This document shows, in pieces, positions 15,801-31,456 of a DNA stretch of 64,000 bases (positions are counted from its first letter, which is position 1; the number at the start of each line of letters is the position of its first letter). The notes under the pieces were generated by a model. It saw only the letters and a list, made by a program, of their open reading frames with translations. It was not told the DNA's origin and made no database searches. Position numbers and translations under genes: made by a program. Source of the stretch: Avena insularis (taxonomy: Eukaryota > Streptophyta > Magnoliopsida > Poales > Poaceae). Location of the stretch: positions 377,629,331-377,693,330 of the forward strand of contig CM042688.1 of NCBI GenBank assembly GCA_023614405.1, given 5' to 3'.

Positions 15801-18800
15801 AGTTGTTGTTAGTAAAAGAACACACATGCAATGACACCCGTTGTTGTTAGTAAAAAGAACACCCATGCAATGACACTGGTGGATCCATAGGTGGATTGTG
15901 AACAGAACACACATGCAATGACTCTGGTTCTTGTTAGTAAATAGAACACACATGAAATGACACTGGTGGATCCATAGGTGGATTGTGAAAAGAACACACA
16001 TGGAATGACACGTTGTTGTTAGTAAATAGAACACACATGCAATGACACTGGTGGATCCATAGGTGGATTCTGAAAATAACACACATGCAATGACACTAGT
16101 GGATCCACATGTGGTATGTGAAAAGAATAGTCATGAAATGACTCCAGTGGTTGTTAGTAAAAAGAACACAAGAGCAATGACATCCGTGGATCCATGTGTG
16201 GTCTCTAAAGAGAACAAACATGCAATGACTCTAGCTATTGTTAGTAAAAAGAGCACACATTTCAATGACACTGGTTGATCCATATGTGGTATGTGAAAAG
16301 AATAGTCATGAAATGGCTCCAGTTGTTCTTAGTAAAAAGAACACACACATGCAATGACTCTGGCTATTGTTAGTAAAAAGAGCACACATGCAATGACACT
16401 GGTGGATCCATATGTGGTATGTGAAAAGAACACACATGCAATGACTCCAGTTGTTGTTAGTAAAAAGAACACAAATGCAATGACACTGGTGGATCCATAT
16501 GTGGTATGTGAAAAGAACACACATGCAGTGACTCTGGTTGTTGTTAGTAAAAAGAACACACATGCAATGACACTTGTGGATCCATATGTGGTCTCTGTAG
16601 AGAACACACATTTCAATGACAATGGTGGATCCATATGTGGTATGTCAAAAGAACACACATGCAATGACTCCATTTGTTCTTAGTAAAAAGAACACACGTG
16701 CAATGACACTGGATGTTGTTAGTAAAAATAACACACATGAAATGACACTGGTGGATCCATAGGTGGATTGTGAAAAGAACACACATGAAATGACTCGAGT
16801 TGTTGTTAGTAAAAAGAACACACATGCAATGACACTGGTGGATCCATATGTGGTATGTGAAAAGAACACACATGCAATAACTCCAGTTGTTGTTAGTAAA
16901 AAGCGCACACATTTCAATGACACTAGTGGATCCATATGTGGTATGTGAAAAGAATAGTCATGAAATGACTACAGTTGTTGTTAGTAAAAAGAACACACAT
17001 GCAATGGCACTGGTGGATCCATGTGTGGTCTCTGAAGAGAACACACATGCAATGACTCTAGCTGTCGTTAGTAAAAATAGCACATATTTCAATGACACTA
17101 GTGGATCCATATGTGATATGTGAAAAGAATAGTCATGAAATGACTGCAGTTGTTGTTAGTAAAAAGAACACACATGCAATGACACTAGTGTATCCATCTA
17201 TGGTCTCTGAAGAGAACAAACATGCAATGACTCTGGCTGTTGTTAGTAAAAAGAGCACACATGCAATGACACTGGTGGATCCATAGGTGGATTGTGAAAA
17301 TAACACACATGCAATGACATTGGTGGATCCATATGTGGTATGTGAAAAGAATAGTCATGAAATGACTCCAGTTGTTGTTAGTAAAAAGAACACACATGCA
17401 ATGACACTGGTGGATCCATGTGTGGTCTCTAAAGAGAACACGCATGCAATGACTCTAGCTATTGTTTGTAAAAAGAGCACACATTTCAATGACACTGGTG
17501 GATCCATATGTGGTATGTGAAAAGAATAGTCATGAAATGACTCCAGTTGTTCTTAGTAAAAAGAACACACATGCAATGACACTTGTGGATCCATGTGTGG
17601 TCTCTAAAGAGAACACACATGCAATGACTCTGGCTATTGTTAGTAAAAAGAGCACACATGCAATGACACTGGTGGATCCATATGTGGTATGTGAAAAGAA
17701 CACACATGCAATGACTCCAGTTCTTGTTAGTAAAAATAACACACATGCAATGACACTGGTGGATCCATATGTTATATGTGAAAAGAACACACATGCAATG
17801 ACTCTGGTTGTTGTTAGTAAAAAGAACACACATGCAATGACACTGGTGGATCCATCTGTGGTCTCTGAAGAGAACACACATTTCAATGACTATGGTTGTT
17901 GTTAGTAACAATAACACACATGCAATGACACTGGTGGATCCATAGGTGGATTGTGAAAAGAACACACATGCAATGACTCTAGTTGTTGTTAGTAAAAAGA
18001 ACACACATGCAATGACACTGGTGGATCCATATGTTGTATGTGAAAAGAACACACATGCAATGACTCTGGTTGTTGTTAGTAAAAAGAACACACATGCAAT
18101 GACACTGGTAGATCCATCTGTGGTCTCTGAAGAGAACACACATTTCAATGACACTGGTGGATCCATATGTGGTATGTGAAAAGAACACACATGCAATGAC
18201 TCCAGTTGTTCTTAGTAAAAAGAACACACGTGCAATGACATTGGATGTTGTTAGTAAAAATAACACACATGCAATGACACTGGTGGATCCATAGGTGGAT
18301 TGTGAAAATAACACACATGAAATGACTCTGGATATTGTTAGTAAAAAGAACACACATGCAATGACACTGGTGGATCCATATGTGGTATGTGAAAAGAACA
18401 CACATGCAATGACTCCAGTTGTTGTTAGTAAAAAGAGCACAGATTTCAATGACACTGGTGGATTCATATGTGGTATGTGAAAAGAATAGTGATGAAATGA
18501 CTCTAGTTGTTGTTAGTAAAAAGAACACACATGCAATGGCACTGGTGGATCCATGTGTGGTCTCTGAAGAGAACACACATGCAATGACTCTAGCTGTTGT
18601 TAGTAAAAATAGCACATATTTCAATGACACTAGTGGATCCATATGTGGTATGTGAAAAGAATAGTCATGAAATGACTCCAGTTGTTGTTAGTAAAAAGAA
18701 CACACATGCAATGACACTGGTGGATCCATGTATGGTCTCTGAAGAGAACACACATGCAATAACTCTGGCTATTGTTAGTAAAAAGAGCACACATACAATG

Positions 18801-18900
18801 ACACTGGTGGATCCATATGTGGTATGTGAAAAGAACATGCATGCAATAACTCAAGTTGTTGTTAGTAAAAAGAGCACAGATTTCAATGACACTGGTGGAT
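15600..18900. repeat. Long-range duplicated block, left copy (partner at about 34.4-37.5 kb)
   Basis: Variant modules in this block reappear in the same order 18741 bp further on (16063/34804, 16354/35095, 17287/36026). The offset drops to about 18652 near 17946/36598 and 18604 near 18295/36899, which fits losses of small numbers of modules in the right copy. Shared rare variants include a module ending GGTCTCTGTAGAG near 16590 and its partner near 35330. Edges are approximate. Confidence 0.7.
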
Positions 18901-21900
18901 CCATATGTGGTATGTGAAAAGAATAGTGATGAAATGACTCTAGTTGTTGTTAGTAAAAAGAACACACATGCAATGGCACTGGTGGATCCATGTGTGGTCT
19001 TTGAAGAGAACACACATGCAATGACTCTAGCTGTTGTTAGTAAAAATAGCACATATTTCAATGACACTAGTGGATCCATATGTGGTATGTGAAAAGAATA
19101 GTCATGAAATGACTCCAGTTGTTGTTAGTAAAAAGAACACACATGCAATGACACTGGTGGATCCATGTATGGTCTCTGAAGAGAACACACATGCAATAAC
19201 TCTGGCTATTGTTAGTAAAAAGAGCACACATACAATGACACTGGTGGATCCATATGTGGTATGTGAAAAGAACATGCATGCAATAACTCAAGTTGTTGTT
19301 AGTAAAAAGAACACACATGCAATGACACAGGTGGATTCACGTGTAGTCTCTAAAGAAAACACACATTTCAATGACACTGGTGGATCCATATGTGGTATGT
19401 GAAAAGAAAACACATGCAATGACTCAAGTTGTTGTTAGTAAAAACAACACACATGCAATGACACTACTGGATCCATGTGTGGTCTCTAAAGAGAACACAC
19501 ATGCAATGACTCTGGATATTGTTAGTAAAAAGAGCACACATGCAATGACACTGGTGGATCCATATGTGGTATGTGAAAAGAACACACATGCAATGACTCC
19601 AGTTCTTGTTAGTAAAAAGAACACACATGCAATGACACTGGTGGATTCATGTGTGGTCTCTGAAGAGAACACACATTTCAATGACTATGGTTGTTGTTAG
19701 TAAAAATAACACACATGCAATGACACTGGTGGATCCATAGGTGGATTGTGAAAAGAACACACATGCAATGACTCTAGTTGTTGTTAGTAAAAAGAACACA
19801 CATGCAATGACACTGGTGGATCCATATGTTGTATGTGAAAAGAACACACATGCAATGACTCTGGTTGTTGTTAGTAAAAAGAACACACATGCAATGACAC
19901 TGGTGGATCCATCTGTGGTCTCTGAAGAGAACACACATTTCAATGACTATGGTTGTTGTTAGTAACAATAACACACATGCAATGACACTGGTGGATCCAT
20001 AGGTGGATTGTGAAAAGAACACACAAGCATCGACTCTAGTTGTTGTTAGTAAAAAGAACACACATGCAATGACACTGGTGGATCCATATGTTGTATGTGA
20101 AAAGAACACACATGCAATGACTCTGGTTGTTGTTAGTAAAAAGAACACACATGCAATGACACTGGTGGATCCATCTGTGGTCTCTGAAGAGAACACACAT
20201 TTCAATGACACTGGTGGATCCATATGTGGTATGTGACAAGAACACATGCAATTACTCCAGTTGTTCTTAGTAAAAAGAACACACGTGCAATGACATTGGA
20301 TGTTGTTAGTAAAAATAACACACATGCAATGACACTGGTGGATCCATAGGTGGATTGTGAAAATAACACACATGAAATGACTCTGGATATTGTTAGTAAA
20401 AAGAACACACATGCAATGACACTGGTGGATCCATATGTGGTATGTGAAAAGAACATACATGCAATGGCTCCAGTTGTTGTTAGTAAAAAGAGCACAGATT
20501 TCAATGACACTGGTGGATCCATATGTGGTATGTGAAAAGAATAGTGATGAAATGACTCTAGTTGTTGTTAGTAAAAAGAACACACATGCAATGGCACTGG
20601 TGGATCCATGTGTGGTCTCTGAAGAGAACACACATGCAATGACTCTAGCTGTTGTTAGTAAAAATAGCACATATTTCAATGACACTAGTGGATCCATATG
20701 TGGTATGTGAAAAGAATAGTCATGAAATGACTCCAGTTGTTGTTAGTAAAAAGAACACACATGCAATGACACTGGTGGATCCATGTATGGTCTCTGAAGA
20801 GAACACACATGCAATAACTGCTATTGTTAGTAAAAAGAGCACACATACAATGACACTGGTGGATCCATATGTGGTATGTGAAAAGAACATGCATGCAATA
20901 ACTCAAGTTGTTGTTAGTAAAAAGAACACACATGCAATGACACAGGTGGATTCACGTGTAGTCTCTAAAGAAAACACACATTTCAATGACACTGGTGGAT
21001 CCATATGTGGTATGTGAAAAGAACACACATGCAATGACTCCAGTTGTTGTTAGTAAAAAGAACACACATGCAATGACACTACTGGATCCATGTGTGGTCT
21101 CTAAAGAGAACACACATGCAATGACTCTGGATATTGTTAGTAAAAAGAGCACACATGCAATGACACTGGTGGATCCATATGTGGTATGTGAAAAGAACAC
21201 ACATGCAATGACTCTAGTTCTTGTTAGTAAAAAGAACACACATGCAATGACACTGGTGGATTCATGTGTGGTCTCTGAAGAGAACACACATTTCAATGAC
21301 TATGGTTGTTGTTAGTAAAAATAACACACATGCAATGACACTGGTGGATCCATAGGTGGATTGTGAAAAGAACACACATGCAATGACTCTAGTTGTTGTT
21401 AGTAAAAAGAACACACATGCAATGACACTGGTGGATCCATATGTTGTATGTGAAAAGAACACACATGCAATGACTCTGGTTGTTGTTAGTAAAAAGAACA
21501 CACATGCAATGACACTGGTGGATCCATCTGTGGTCTCTGAAGAGAACACACAATTCAATGACACTGGTGGATCCATATGTGTTATGTGAAAAGAACACAC
21601 ATGCAATGACACTGGTGGATCCATCTGTGGTCTCTGTAGAAAACACACATTTCAATGACACTGGTGGATCCATATGTGGTATGTGAAAAGAACACACATG
21701 CAATGACTCCAGTTGTTCTTAGTAAAAAGAACACACGTGCAATGACATTGGATGTTGTTAGTAAAAATAACACACATGCAATGACACTGGTGGATCCATA
21801 GGTGGATTGTGAAAATAACACACATGAAGTGACTCTGGATATTGTTAGTAAAAAGAACACACATGCAATGACACTGGTGGATCCATATGTGGTATGTGAA

Positions 21901-24900
21901 AAGAACATACATGCAATGACTCCAGTTGTTGTTAGTAAAAAGAGCACAGATTTCAATGACACTGGTGGATCCATATGTGGTATGTGAAAAGAATAGTGAT
22001 GAAATGACTCTAGTTGTTGTTAGTAAAAAGAACACACATGCAATGGCACTGGTGGATCCATGTGTGTTCTCTGAAGAGAACACACATGCAATGACTCTAG
22101 CTGTTGTTAGTAAAAATAGCACATATTTCAATGACACTAGTGGATCCATATGTGGTATGTGAAAAGAATAGTCATGAAATGACTCCAGTTGTTGTTAGTA
22201 AAAAGAACACACATGCAATGACACTGGTGGATCCATGTATGGTCTCTGAAGAGAACACACATGCAATAACTCTGGCTATTGTTAGTAAAAAGAGCACACA
22301 TACAATGACACTGGTGGATCCATATGTGGTATGTGAAAAGAACATGCATGCAATAACTCAAGTTGTTGTTAGTAAATAGAACACACATGCAATGACACAG
22401 GTGGATTCACGTGTAGTCTCTAAAGAAAACACACATTTCAATGACACTGGTGGATCCATATGTGGTATGTGAAAAGAACACACATGCAATGACTCAAGTT
22501 GTTGTTAGTAAAAAGAACACACATGCAATGACACTACTGAATCCATGTGTGGTCTCTAAAGAGAACACACATGCAATGACTCTGGATATTGTTAGTAAAA
22601 AGAGCACACATGCAATGACACTGGTGGATCCATATGTGGTATGTGAAAAGAACACACATGCAATGACTCCAGTTCTTGTTAGTAAAAAGAACACACATGC
22701 AATGACACTGGTGGATTCATGTGTGGTCTCTGAAGAGAACACACATTTCAATGACTATGGTTGTTGTTAGTAACAATAACACACATGCAATGACACTGGT
22801 GGATCCATAGGTGGATTGTGAAAAGAACACACAAGCATCGACTCTAGTTGTTGTTAGTAAAAAGAACACACATGCAATGACACTGGTGGATCCATATGTT
22901 GTATGTGAAAAGAACACACATGCAATGACTCTGGTTGTTGTTAGTAAAAAGAACACACATGCAATGACACTGGTGGATCCATCTGTGGTCTCTGAAGAGA
23001 ACACACATTTCAATGACACTGGTGGATCCATATGTGGTATGTGAAAAGAACACACATGCAATGACTCCAGTTGTTCTTAGTAAAAAGAACACACGTGCAA
23101 TGACATTGGATGTTGTTAGTAAAAATAACACACATGCAATGACACTGGTGGATCCATAGGTGGATTGTGAAAATAACACACATGAAATGACTCTGGATAT
23201 TGTTAGTAAAAAGAACACACATGCAATGACACTGGTGGATCCATATGTGGTATGTGAAAAGAACATACATGCAATGGCTCCAGTTGTTGTTAGTAAAAAG
23301 AGCACAGATTTCAATGACACTGGTGGATCCATATGTGGTATGTGAAAAGAATAGTGATGAAATGACTCTAGTTGTTGTTAGTAAAAAGAACACACATGCA
23401 ATGGCACTGGTGGATCCATGTGTGGTCTCTGAAGAGAACACACATGCAATGACTCTAGCTGTTGTTAGTAAAAATAGCACATATTTCAATGACACTAGTG
23501 GATCCATATGTGGTATGTGAAAAGAATAGTCATGAAATGACTCCAGTTGTTGTTAGTAAAAAGAACACACATGCAATGACACTGGTGGATCCATGTATGG
23601 TCTCTGAAGAGAACACACATGCAATAACTCTGGCTATTGTTAGTAAAAAGAGCACACATACAATGACACTGGTGGATCCATATGTGGTATGTGAAAAGAA
23701 CATGCATGCAATAACTCAAGTTGTTGTTAGTAAAAAGAACACACATGCAATGACACAGGTGGATTCACGTGTAGTCTCTAAAGAAAACACACATTTCAAT
23801 GACACTGGTGGATCCATATGTGGTATGTGAAAAGAACACACATGCAATGACTCAAGTTGTTGTTAGTAAAAACAACACACATGCAATGACACTACTGGAT
23901 CCATGTGTGGTCTCTAAAGAGAACACACATGCAATGACTCTGGATATTGTTAGTAAAAAGAGCACACATGCAATGACACCGGTGGATCCATATGTGGTAT
24001 GTGAAAAAACACACATGCAATGACTCTAGTTGTTGTTAGTAAAAAGAACACACATGCAATGACACTGGTGGATCCATGTGTGCTCTCTAAAGAGAACACA
24101 CATTTCAATGACTCTGGTTGTTAGTAAAAACAAGACACATGCAATGACACTGGTGGATCCATAGGTGGATTGTGAAAAGAACACACATGCAATGACTCTA
24201 GTTGTTGTTAGTAAAAAGAACACACATGCAATGACACTGGTGGATCCATATGTTGTATGTGAAAAGAACACACATGCAATGACTCCAGTTGTTGTTAGTA
24301 AAAAGAACACACATGCAATGACACTGGTGGATCCATCTGTGGTCTCTGAAGAGAACACACATTTCAATGACGCTGGTGGATCCATATGTGTTATGTGAAA
24401 AGAACACACATGCAATGACACTGTGTATCCATCTGTGGTCTCAGAGAAAACACACATTTCAATGACACTGGTGGATCCATATGTGGTATGTGAAAGAACA
24501 CACATGCAATGACTCCAGTTGTTCTTAGTAAAAAGAACACACATGCAATGACATTGGATGTTGTTAGTAAAAATAACACACATGCAATGACACTGGTGGA
24601 TCCATAGGTGGATTGTGAAAATAACACACATGCAATGACTGGATATTGTTAGTAAAAAGAACACACTTGCAATTACACCGGTGGATCCATATGTGGTATG
24701 TGAAAAGAACATACATGCAATGACTCCAGTTGTTGTTAGTAAAAAGAGCACAGATTTCAATGACACTTTGGTGGATCCATATGTGGTATGTGAAAAGAAT
24801 AGTGATGAAATGACTCTAGTTGTTGTTAGTAAAAGAACACACATGCAATGGCATGGTGGATCCATGTGTGTTCTCTCAAGAGAACACACATGCAATGACT

Positions 24901-27000
24901 CTAGCTGTTGTTAGTAAAATAGCACATATTTCAATGACACTAGTGGATCCATATGTGGTATGTGAAAAGAATAGTCATGAAATGACTCCGGTTGTTGTTA
25001 GTAAAAAGAACACACATGCAATGACACTGGTGGATCCATGTATGGTCTCTGAAGAGAACACACATGCAATAACTCTGGCTATTGTTAGTAAAAAGAGCAC
25101 ACATACAATGACACTGGTGGATCCATATGTGGTATGTGAAAAGAACAAGCATGCACTCACTCCAGTTGTTGTTAGTAAAAAGAACACACATGCAATGACA
25201 CAGGTGGATTCACGTGTAGTCTCTAAAGAAAACACACATTTCAATGACACTGGTGGATCCATATGTGGTATGTGAAAAGAACACACATGCAATGACTCAA
25301 GTTGTTGTTAGTAAAAAGAACACACATGCAATGACACTACTGAATCCATGTGTGGTCTCTAAAGAGAACACACATGCAATGACTCTGGATATTGTTAGTA
25401 AAAAGAGCACACATGCAATGACACTGGTGGATCCATATGTGGTATGTGAAAAGAACACACATGCAATGACTCCAGTTCTTGTTAGTAAAAAGAACACACA
25501 TGCAATGACACTGGTGGATTCATGTGTGGTCTCTGAAGAGAACACACATTTCAATGACTATGGTTGTTGTTAGTAAAAATAACACACATGCAATGACACT
25601 GGTGGATCCATAGGTGGATTGTGAAAAGAACACACATGCAATGACTCTAGTTGTTGTTAGTAAAAAGAACACACATGCAATGACACTGGTGGATCCATAT
25701 GTTGTATGTGAAAAGAACACACATGCAATGACTCTGGTTGTTGTTAGTAAAAAGAACACACATGCAATGACACTGGTGGATCCATCTGTGGTCTCTGAAG
25801 AGAACACACAATTCAATGACACTGGTGGATCCATATGTGTTATGTGAAAAGAACACACATGCAATGACTCCAGTTGTTCTTAGTAAAAAGAACACACGTG
25901 CAATGACATTGGATGTTGTTAGTAAAAATAACACACATGCAATGACACTGGTGGATCCATAGGTGGATTGTGAAAATAACACACATGAAATGACTCCAGT
26001 TGTTGTTAGTAAAAAGAACACACATGCAATGACACTGGTGGATCCATATGTGGTATGTGAAAAGAACACACATGCAATGACTCCAGTTGTTGTTAGTAAA
26101 AAGAGCACAGATTTCAATTACACTGGTGGATCCATATGTGGTATGTGAAAAGAATAGTGATGAAATGACTCTAGTTGTTGTTAGTAAAAAGAACACACAT
26201 GCAATGGCACTGGTGGATCCATGTGTGGTCTCTGAAGAGAACACACATGCAATGACTCTAGCTGTTGTTAGTAAAAATAGCACATATTTCAATGACACTA
26301 GTGGATCCATATGTGGTATGTGAAAAGAATAGTCATGAAATGACTCCAGTTGTTGTTAGTAAAAAGAACACACATGCAATGACACTGGTGGATCCATGTA
26401 TGGTCTCTGAAGAGAACACACATGCAATAACTCTGGCTATTGTTAGTAAAAAGAGCACACATACAATGACACTGGTGGATCCATATGTGGTATGTGAAAA
26501 GAACATGCATGCAATAACTCAAGTTGTTGTTAGTAAAAAGAACACACATGCAATGACACAGGTGGATTCACGTGTAGTCTCTAAAGAAAACACACATTTC
26601 AATGACACTGGTGGATCCATATGTGGTATGTGAAAAGAACACACATGCAATGACTCAAGTTGTTGTTAGTAAAAACAACACACATGCAATGACACTACTG
26701 GATCCATGTGTGGTCTCTAAAGAGAACACACATGCAATGACTCTGGATATTGTTAGTAAAAAGAGCACACATGCCATGACACTTGTGGATTCATATGTGG
26801 TATGTGAAAAGAACACACATGAAATGACTCCAGTTGTTGTTAGTAAAAAGAACACACATGCAATGACACTGGTGGATTCATGTGTGGTCTCTAAAGAGAA
26901 CACACATTTCAAGTACTCTGGTTGTTGTTAGTAAAAATAACACACATGCAATCACACTGGTGGATCCATAGGTGGATTGTGAAAAGAGCACACATGCAAT
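18295..27000. repeat. Higher-order repeat, about 1.36-1.45 kb, roughly six copies
   Basis: A landmark of GGATTGTGAAAATAAC followed by CATGAAATGACTCTGGATA or CATGAAATGACTCCAG occurs at about 18295, 20350, 21802, 23160, 24604 and 25963. Most intervals are 1358-1452 bp. A second landmark (a module with AGCACATATTTCAATGAC) falls at about 18610, 19045, 20660, 22115, 23470, 24920 and 26280. Copies differ by insertion or loss of whole 87-bp dimers and by a few point changes. The copy around 24.4-24.9 kb carries several one-base deletions and is the most degraded. A 437-bp sub-duplication is visible at 18419/18856. Confidence 0.75.
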
Positions 27001-28493
27001 GACTCCAGTTGTTGTTAGTAAAAAGAACACACATGCAATGACACTGGTGGATCCATATGTGGTATGTGAAAAGAACAGACATGAATGACACTAGTAGATC
27101 CATGTGTGGTATCTGAAGAGAACACACATTTCAATGACACTGGTGGATCCATATGTGGTATGTGAAAAGAACACACATGCAATGATTCCAGTTTTGTTAG
27201 TAAAAAGAACACACATGAAATGACACTGGTTGTTGTTAGTAAAAATAACACATATGGAATGAGACTGGTGGATCCATAGGTGGATTGTGAAAAGAACACA
27301 CATGAAATGACTCCAGTTGTTGTTTGTAAAAAGAACACACATGCAATCACACTGGTGGATCCATATGTGGTATGTGAAAAGAACGCACATGCAATGACTC
27401 CAGTTGTTGTTAGTAAAAAGAGCACACATTTCGATGACACTGGTGGATCCATATGTGGTATGTGAAAAGAATAGTCATGAAATGACTCCAGTTGTTGTTA
27501 GTAAAAAGAACACACATGCAATGGCCCTGGTGGATACATGCGTTGTCTCTGAAGAGAACACACATGCAATGACTCTGGTGGATCCATAGGTGGATTGTGA
27601 AAAGAACACACATGCAATGACTCTGGTTGTTGTTAGTAAATAGAACACACATGCAATGACACAGGTGGATCCATAGGTGGATTGTGAAAAGACCACACAT
27701 GCAATGACACGTTGTTGTTAGTAAATAGAGCACACATGCAATGACACTGGTGGATCCATATGTGGATTGTGAAAATAACACACATGCAATGACACTGGTG
27801 GATCCATATGTGGTATGTGAAAAGAATAGTCATGAAATGACTCCAGTTGTTCTTAGTAAAAAGAACACACATGCAATGACACTGGTGGATCCATGTGTGG
27901 TCTCTAAAGCGAACACACATGCAATGGCTCTAGCTATTGTTAGTAAAAAGAGCACACAATTCAATGACACTGGTGGATCCATATGTGGTATGTGAAAAGA
28001 ATAGTCATGAAATGACTCTAGTTGTTGTTAGTAAAAAGAACACACATGCAATGACACTGGTGGATCCACGTGTGGTCTCTGAAGAGAACACACATGCAAT
28101 GACTCTGGCTGTTGTTAGTAAAAAGAGCACACATGCAATCACACTAGTGGATCCATATGTGGTATGTGAAAAGAACACACATGCAATGACTCCAGTTGTT
28201 GTTAGTAAAAAGAACACACATGCAATGACACTGGTGGATTCATGTGTGGTCTCTAAAGAGAACACACATTTCAATGACTATGGTTGTTGTTAGTAAAAAT
28301 AACACACATCCAATGAAACTGGTGGATTCATAGGTGGATTGTGAAAACATCACACATGCAATGATTCCAGTTGTTTTTAGTAGAAAGAACACACATTCAA
28401 TGACTCTAGCTGTTGTTAGTAAAAAGAGCACACATTTCAATGACACTGGTGGATCCATATGTGGTATGTGAAAAGAATAGTCATGAAATGACT

Positions 28494-29610
28494 CTAGTTG
28501 TTGTTAGTAAAAAGAACACACATGCAATGACACTGGTGGATCCATAGGTGGATTGTAAAAAGAACACACATGCAATGAATCTGGTTGTTGTTAGTAAATA
28601 GAACACACATGCAATGACACTGGTGGATCCATAGGTGGATTGTGAAAAGAACACACATGCAATGACACGTTGTTGTTAGTAAATAGAACACACATGCAAT
28701 GACACTGGTGGATCCATAGGTGGATTGTGAAAAGAACACACATGCAATGACACTGGTGGATCCATATGTGGTATGTGAAAAGAATAGTCATGAAATGATT
28801 CCAATTGTTGTTAGTAAAAAGAACACACATGCAATGACACTGGTGGATTCATGTGTGGTCTCTAAAGAGAACACACATGCAATGACTCTAGCTGTTGTTA
28901 GTAAAAAGAGCACACATTTCAATGACACTGGTGGATCCATATGTGGTATGTGAAAAGAATAGTCATGAAATGACTCCAGTTGTTGTTAGTAAAAAGAACA
29001 CACATGCAATGACACTGGTGGATCCATGTGTGGTATGTGAAAAGAACACACATGCAATGACTCCAGTTGTTGTTAGTAAAAAGAACACACATGCAATGAC
29101 ACTGGTGGATTCATGTGTGGTCTCTAAAGAGAACACACATTTCAATGACTATGGTTGTTGTTAGTAAAAATAACACACATCCAATGAAACTGGTGGATCC
29201 ATAGGTGGATTGTGAAAACAGCACACATGCAATGATTCCAGTTGTTTTTAGTAGAAAGAACACACATTCAATGACTCTAGCTGTTGTTAGTAAAAAGAGC
29301 ACACATTTCAATGACACTGGTGGATCCATATGTGGTATGTGAAAAGAATAGTCATGAAATGACTCCAGTTGTTGTTAGTAAAAAGAACACACATGCAATG
29401 ACACTGGTGGATCCATAGGTGGATTGTAAAAAGAACACACACGCAATGAATCTGGTTGTTGTTAGTAAATAGAACACACATGCAATGACACTGGTGGATC
29501 CATAGGTGGATTGTGAAAAGAACACACATGCAATGACACGTTGTTGTTAGTAAATAGAACACACATGCAATGACACTAGTGGATCCATAGGTGGATTGTG
29601 AAAACAACAC
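28494..29610. repeat. Local duplication within array, period about 871 bp
   Basis: The module order beginning near 28720 recurs from near 29591, and the segments near 28240 and 29111 also match, giving an offset of 871 bp, about ten dimers. It includes the unusual module with GTTGTTTTTAGTAGAAAG at 28370 and 29245, which also recurs near 33045. This unit is derived from the same family as the 11.8-12.5 kb segment, which has GTTGTTGTTTGTAGAAAG at the corresponding place. Confidence 0.65.
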
Positions 29611-31456
29611 ACATGCAATGACACTGGTGGATCCATATGTGGTATGTGAAAAGAATAGTCATGAAATGACTCCAGTTGTTGTTAGTAAAAAGAACACACA
29701 TGCAATGACACTGGTGGATTCCTGTGTGGTCTCTAAAGAGAACACACATGCAATGACTCCAGTTCTTGTTAGTAAAAAGAGCACACATGCAATGAAACTG
29801 GTGGATCCATATGTGGTATGTGAAAAGAACACACATGCAATGACTCCAGTTCTTGTTAGTAAAAAGAACACACATGCAATGACACTGGTGGATTCATGTG
29901 TGGTCTCTAAAGAGAACACACATTTCAATGACTATGGTTGTTGTTAGTAAAAATAACACACATGCAATGACACTGGTGGATCCATAGGTGGTTTGTGAAA
30001 AGAACACACATGCAATGACTCTAGTTGTTGTTAGTAAAAAGAACACACATGTAATGACACTGGTGCATCCATATGTTGTATGTGAAAAGAACACACATGC
30101 AATGACTCTAGTTGTTGTTAGTAAAAAGAACACACATGCAATGACACTGGTGGATCCATCTGTGGTCTCTGAAGAGAACACACATTTCAATGACACTGGT
30201 GGATCCATATGTGGTATGTGAAAAGAACACACATGCAATGACTCCAGTTGTTCTTAGTAAAAAGAACACACGTGCAATGACATTGGATGTTGTTAGTAAA
30301 AATAACACACATGCAATGACACTGGTGGATCCATATGTGGTATGTGAAAAGAATAGTCATGAAATGACTCTAGTTGTTCTTAGTAAAAAGAACACACATG
30401 CAATGACACTGGTGGATCCATGTGTGGTCTCTGAAGAGAACACACATGCAATGACTCTGGCTATTGTTAGTAAAAAGAGCACACATGCAATGACACTGGT
30501 GGATCCATATGTGGTATGTGAAAAGAACACACATGCAATGACTCCAGTTCTTGTTAGTAAAAAGAACACACATGCAATGACACTGGTGGATCCATATGTT
30601 GTATGTGAAAAGAACACACATGCAATGACTCTGGTTGTTGTTAGTAAAAAGAACACACATGCAATGACACTGGTGGATCCGTCTGTGGTCTCTGAAGAGA
30701 ACACACATTTCAATGACTATGGTTGTTGTTAGTAAAAATAACACACATGCAATGACACTGGTGGATCCATAGGTGGATTGTGAAAAGAACACACATGCAA
30801 TGACTCTAGTTGTTGTTAGTAAAAAGAACACACATGCAATGACACTGGTGGATCCATATGTTGTATGTGAAAAGAACACACATGCAATGACTCTGGTTGT
30901 TGTTAGTAAAAAGAACACACATGCAATGACACTGGTGGATCCATCTGTGGTATCTGAAGAGAACACACATTTCAATGACACTGGTGGATCCATATGTGGT
31001 ATGTGAAAAGAACACACATGCAATGACTCCAGTTGTTCTTAGTAAAAAGAACACACGTGCAATGACATTGGATGTTGTTAGTAAAAATAACACACATGCA
31101 ATGAGACTGGTGGATCCATAGGTGGATTGTAAAAATAACACACATGAAATGACTCCAGTTGTTGTTAGTAAAAAGAACACACATGCAATGACACTGGTGG
31201 ATCCATATGTGGTATGTGAAAAGAACACACATGCAATGACTCCAGTTGTTGTTAGTAAAAAGAGCACAGATTTCAATGACACTGGTGGATCCATATGTGG
31301 TATGTGAAAAGAATAGTGATGAAATGACTCTAGTTGTTGTTAGTAAAAATAACACACATGCAATGGCACTGGTGGATCCATGTGTGGTCTCTGAAGAGAA
31401 CACACATGCAATGACTCTAGCTGTTGTTAGTAAAAATAGCACATATTTCAATGACA

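Noticed and set aside
19774..20697. 307-codon minus-strand ORF as a repetitive protein gene
   Set aside because: It is simply the longest run without a stop in one minus frame. The equivalent frame is interrupted in sister higher-order copies, and the cysteine- and phenylalanine-rich repeat comes straight from the complement of the satellite consensus.
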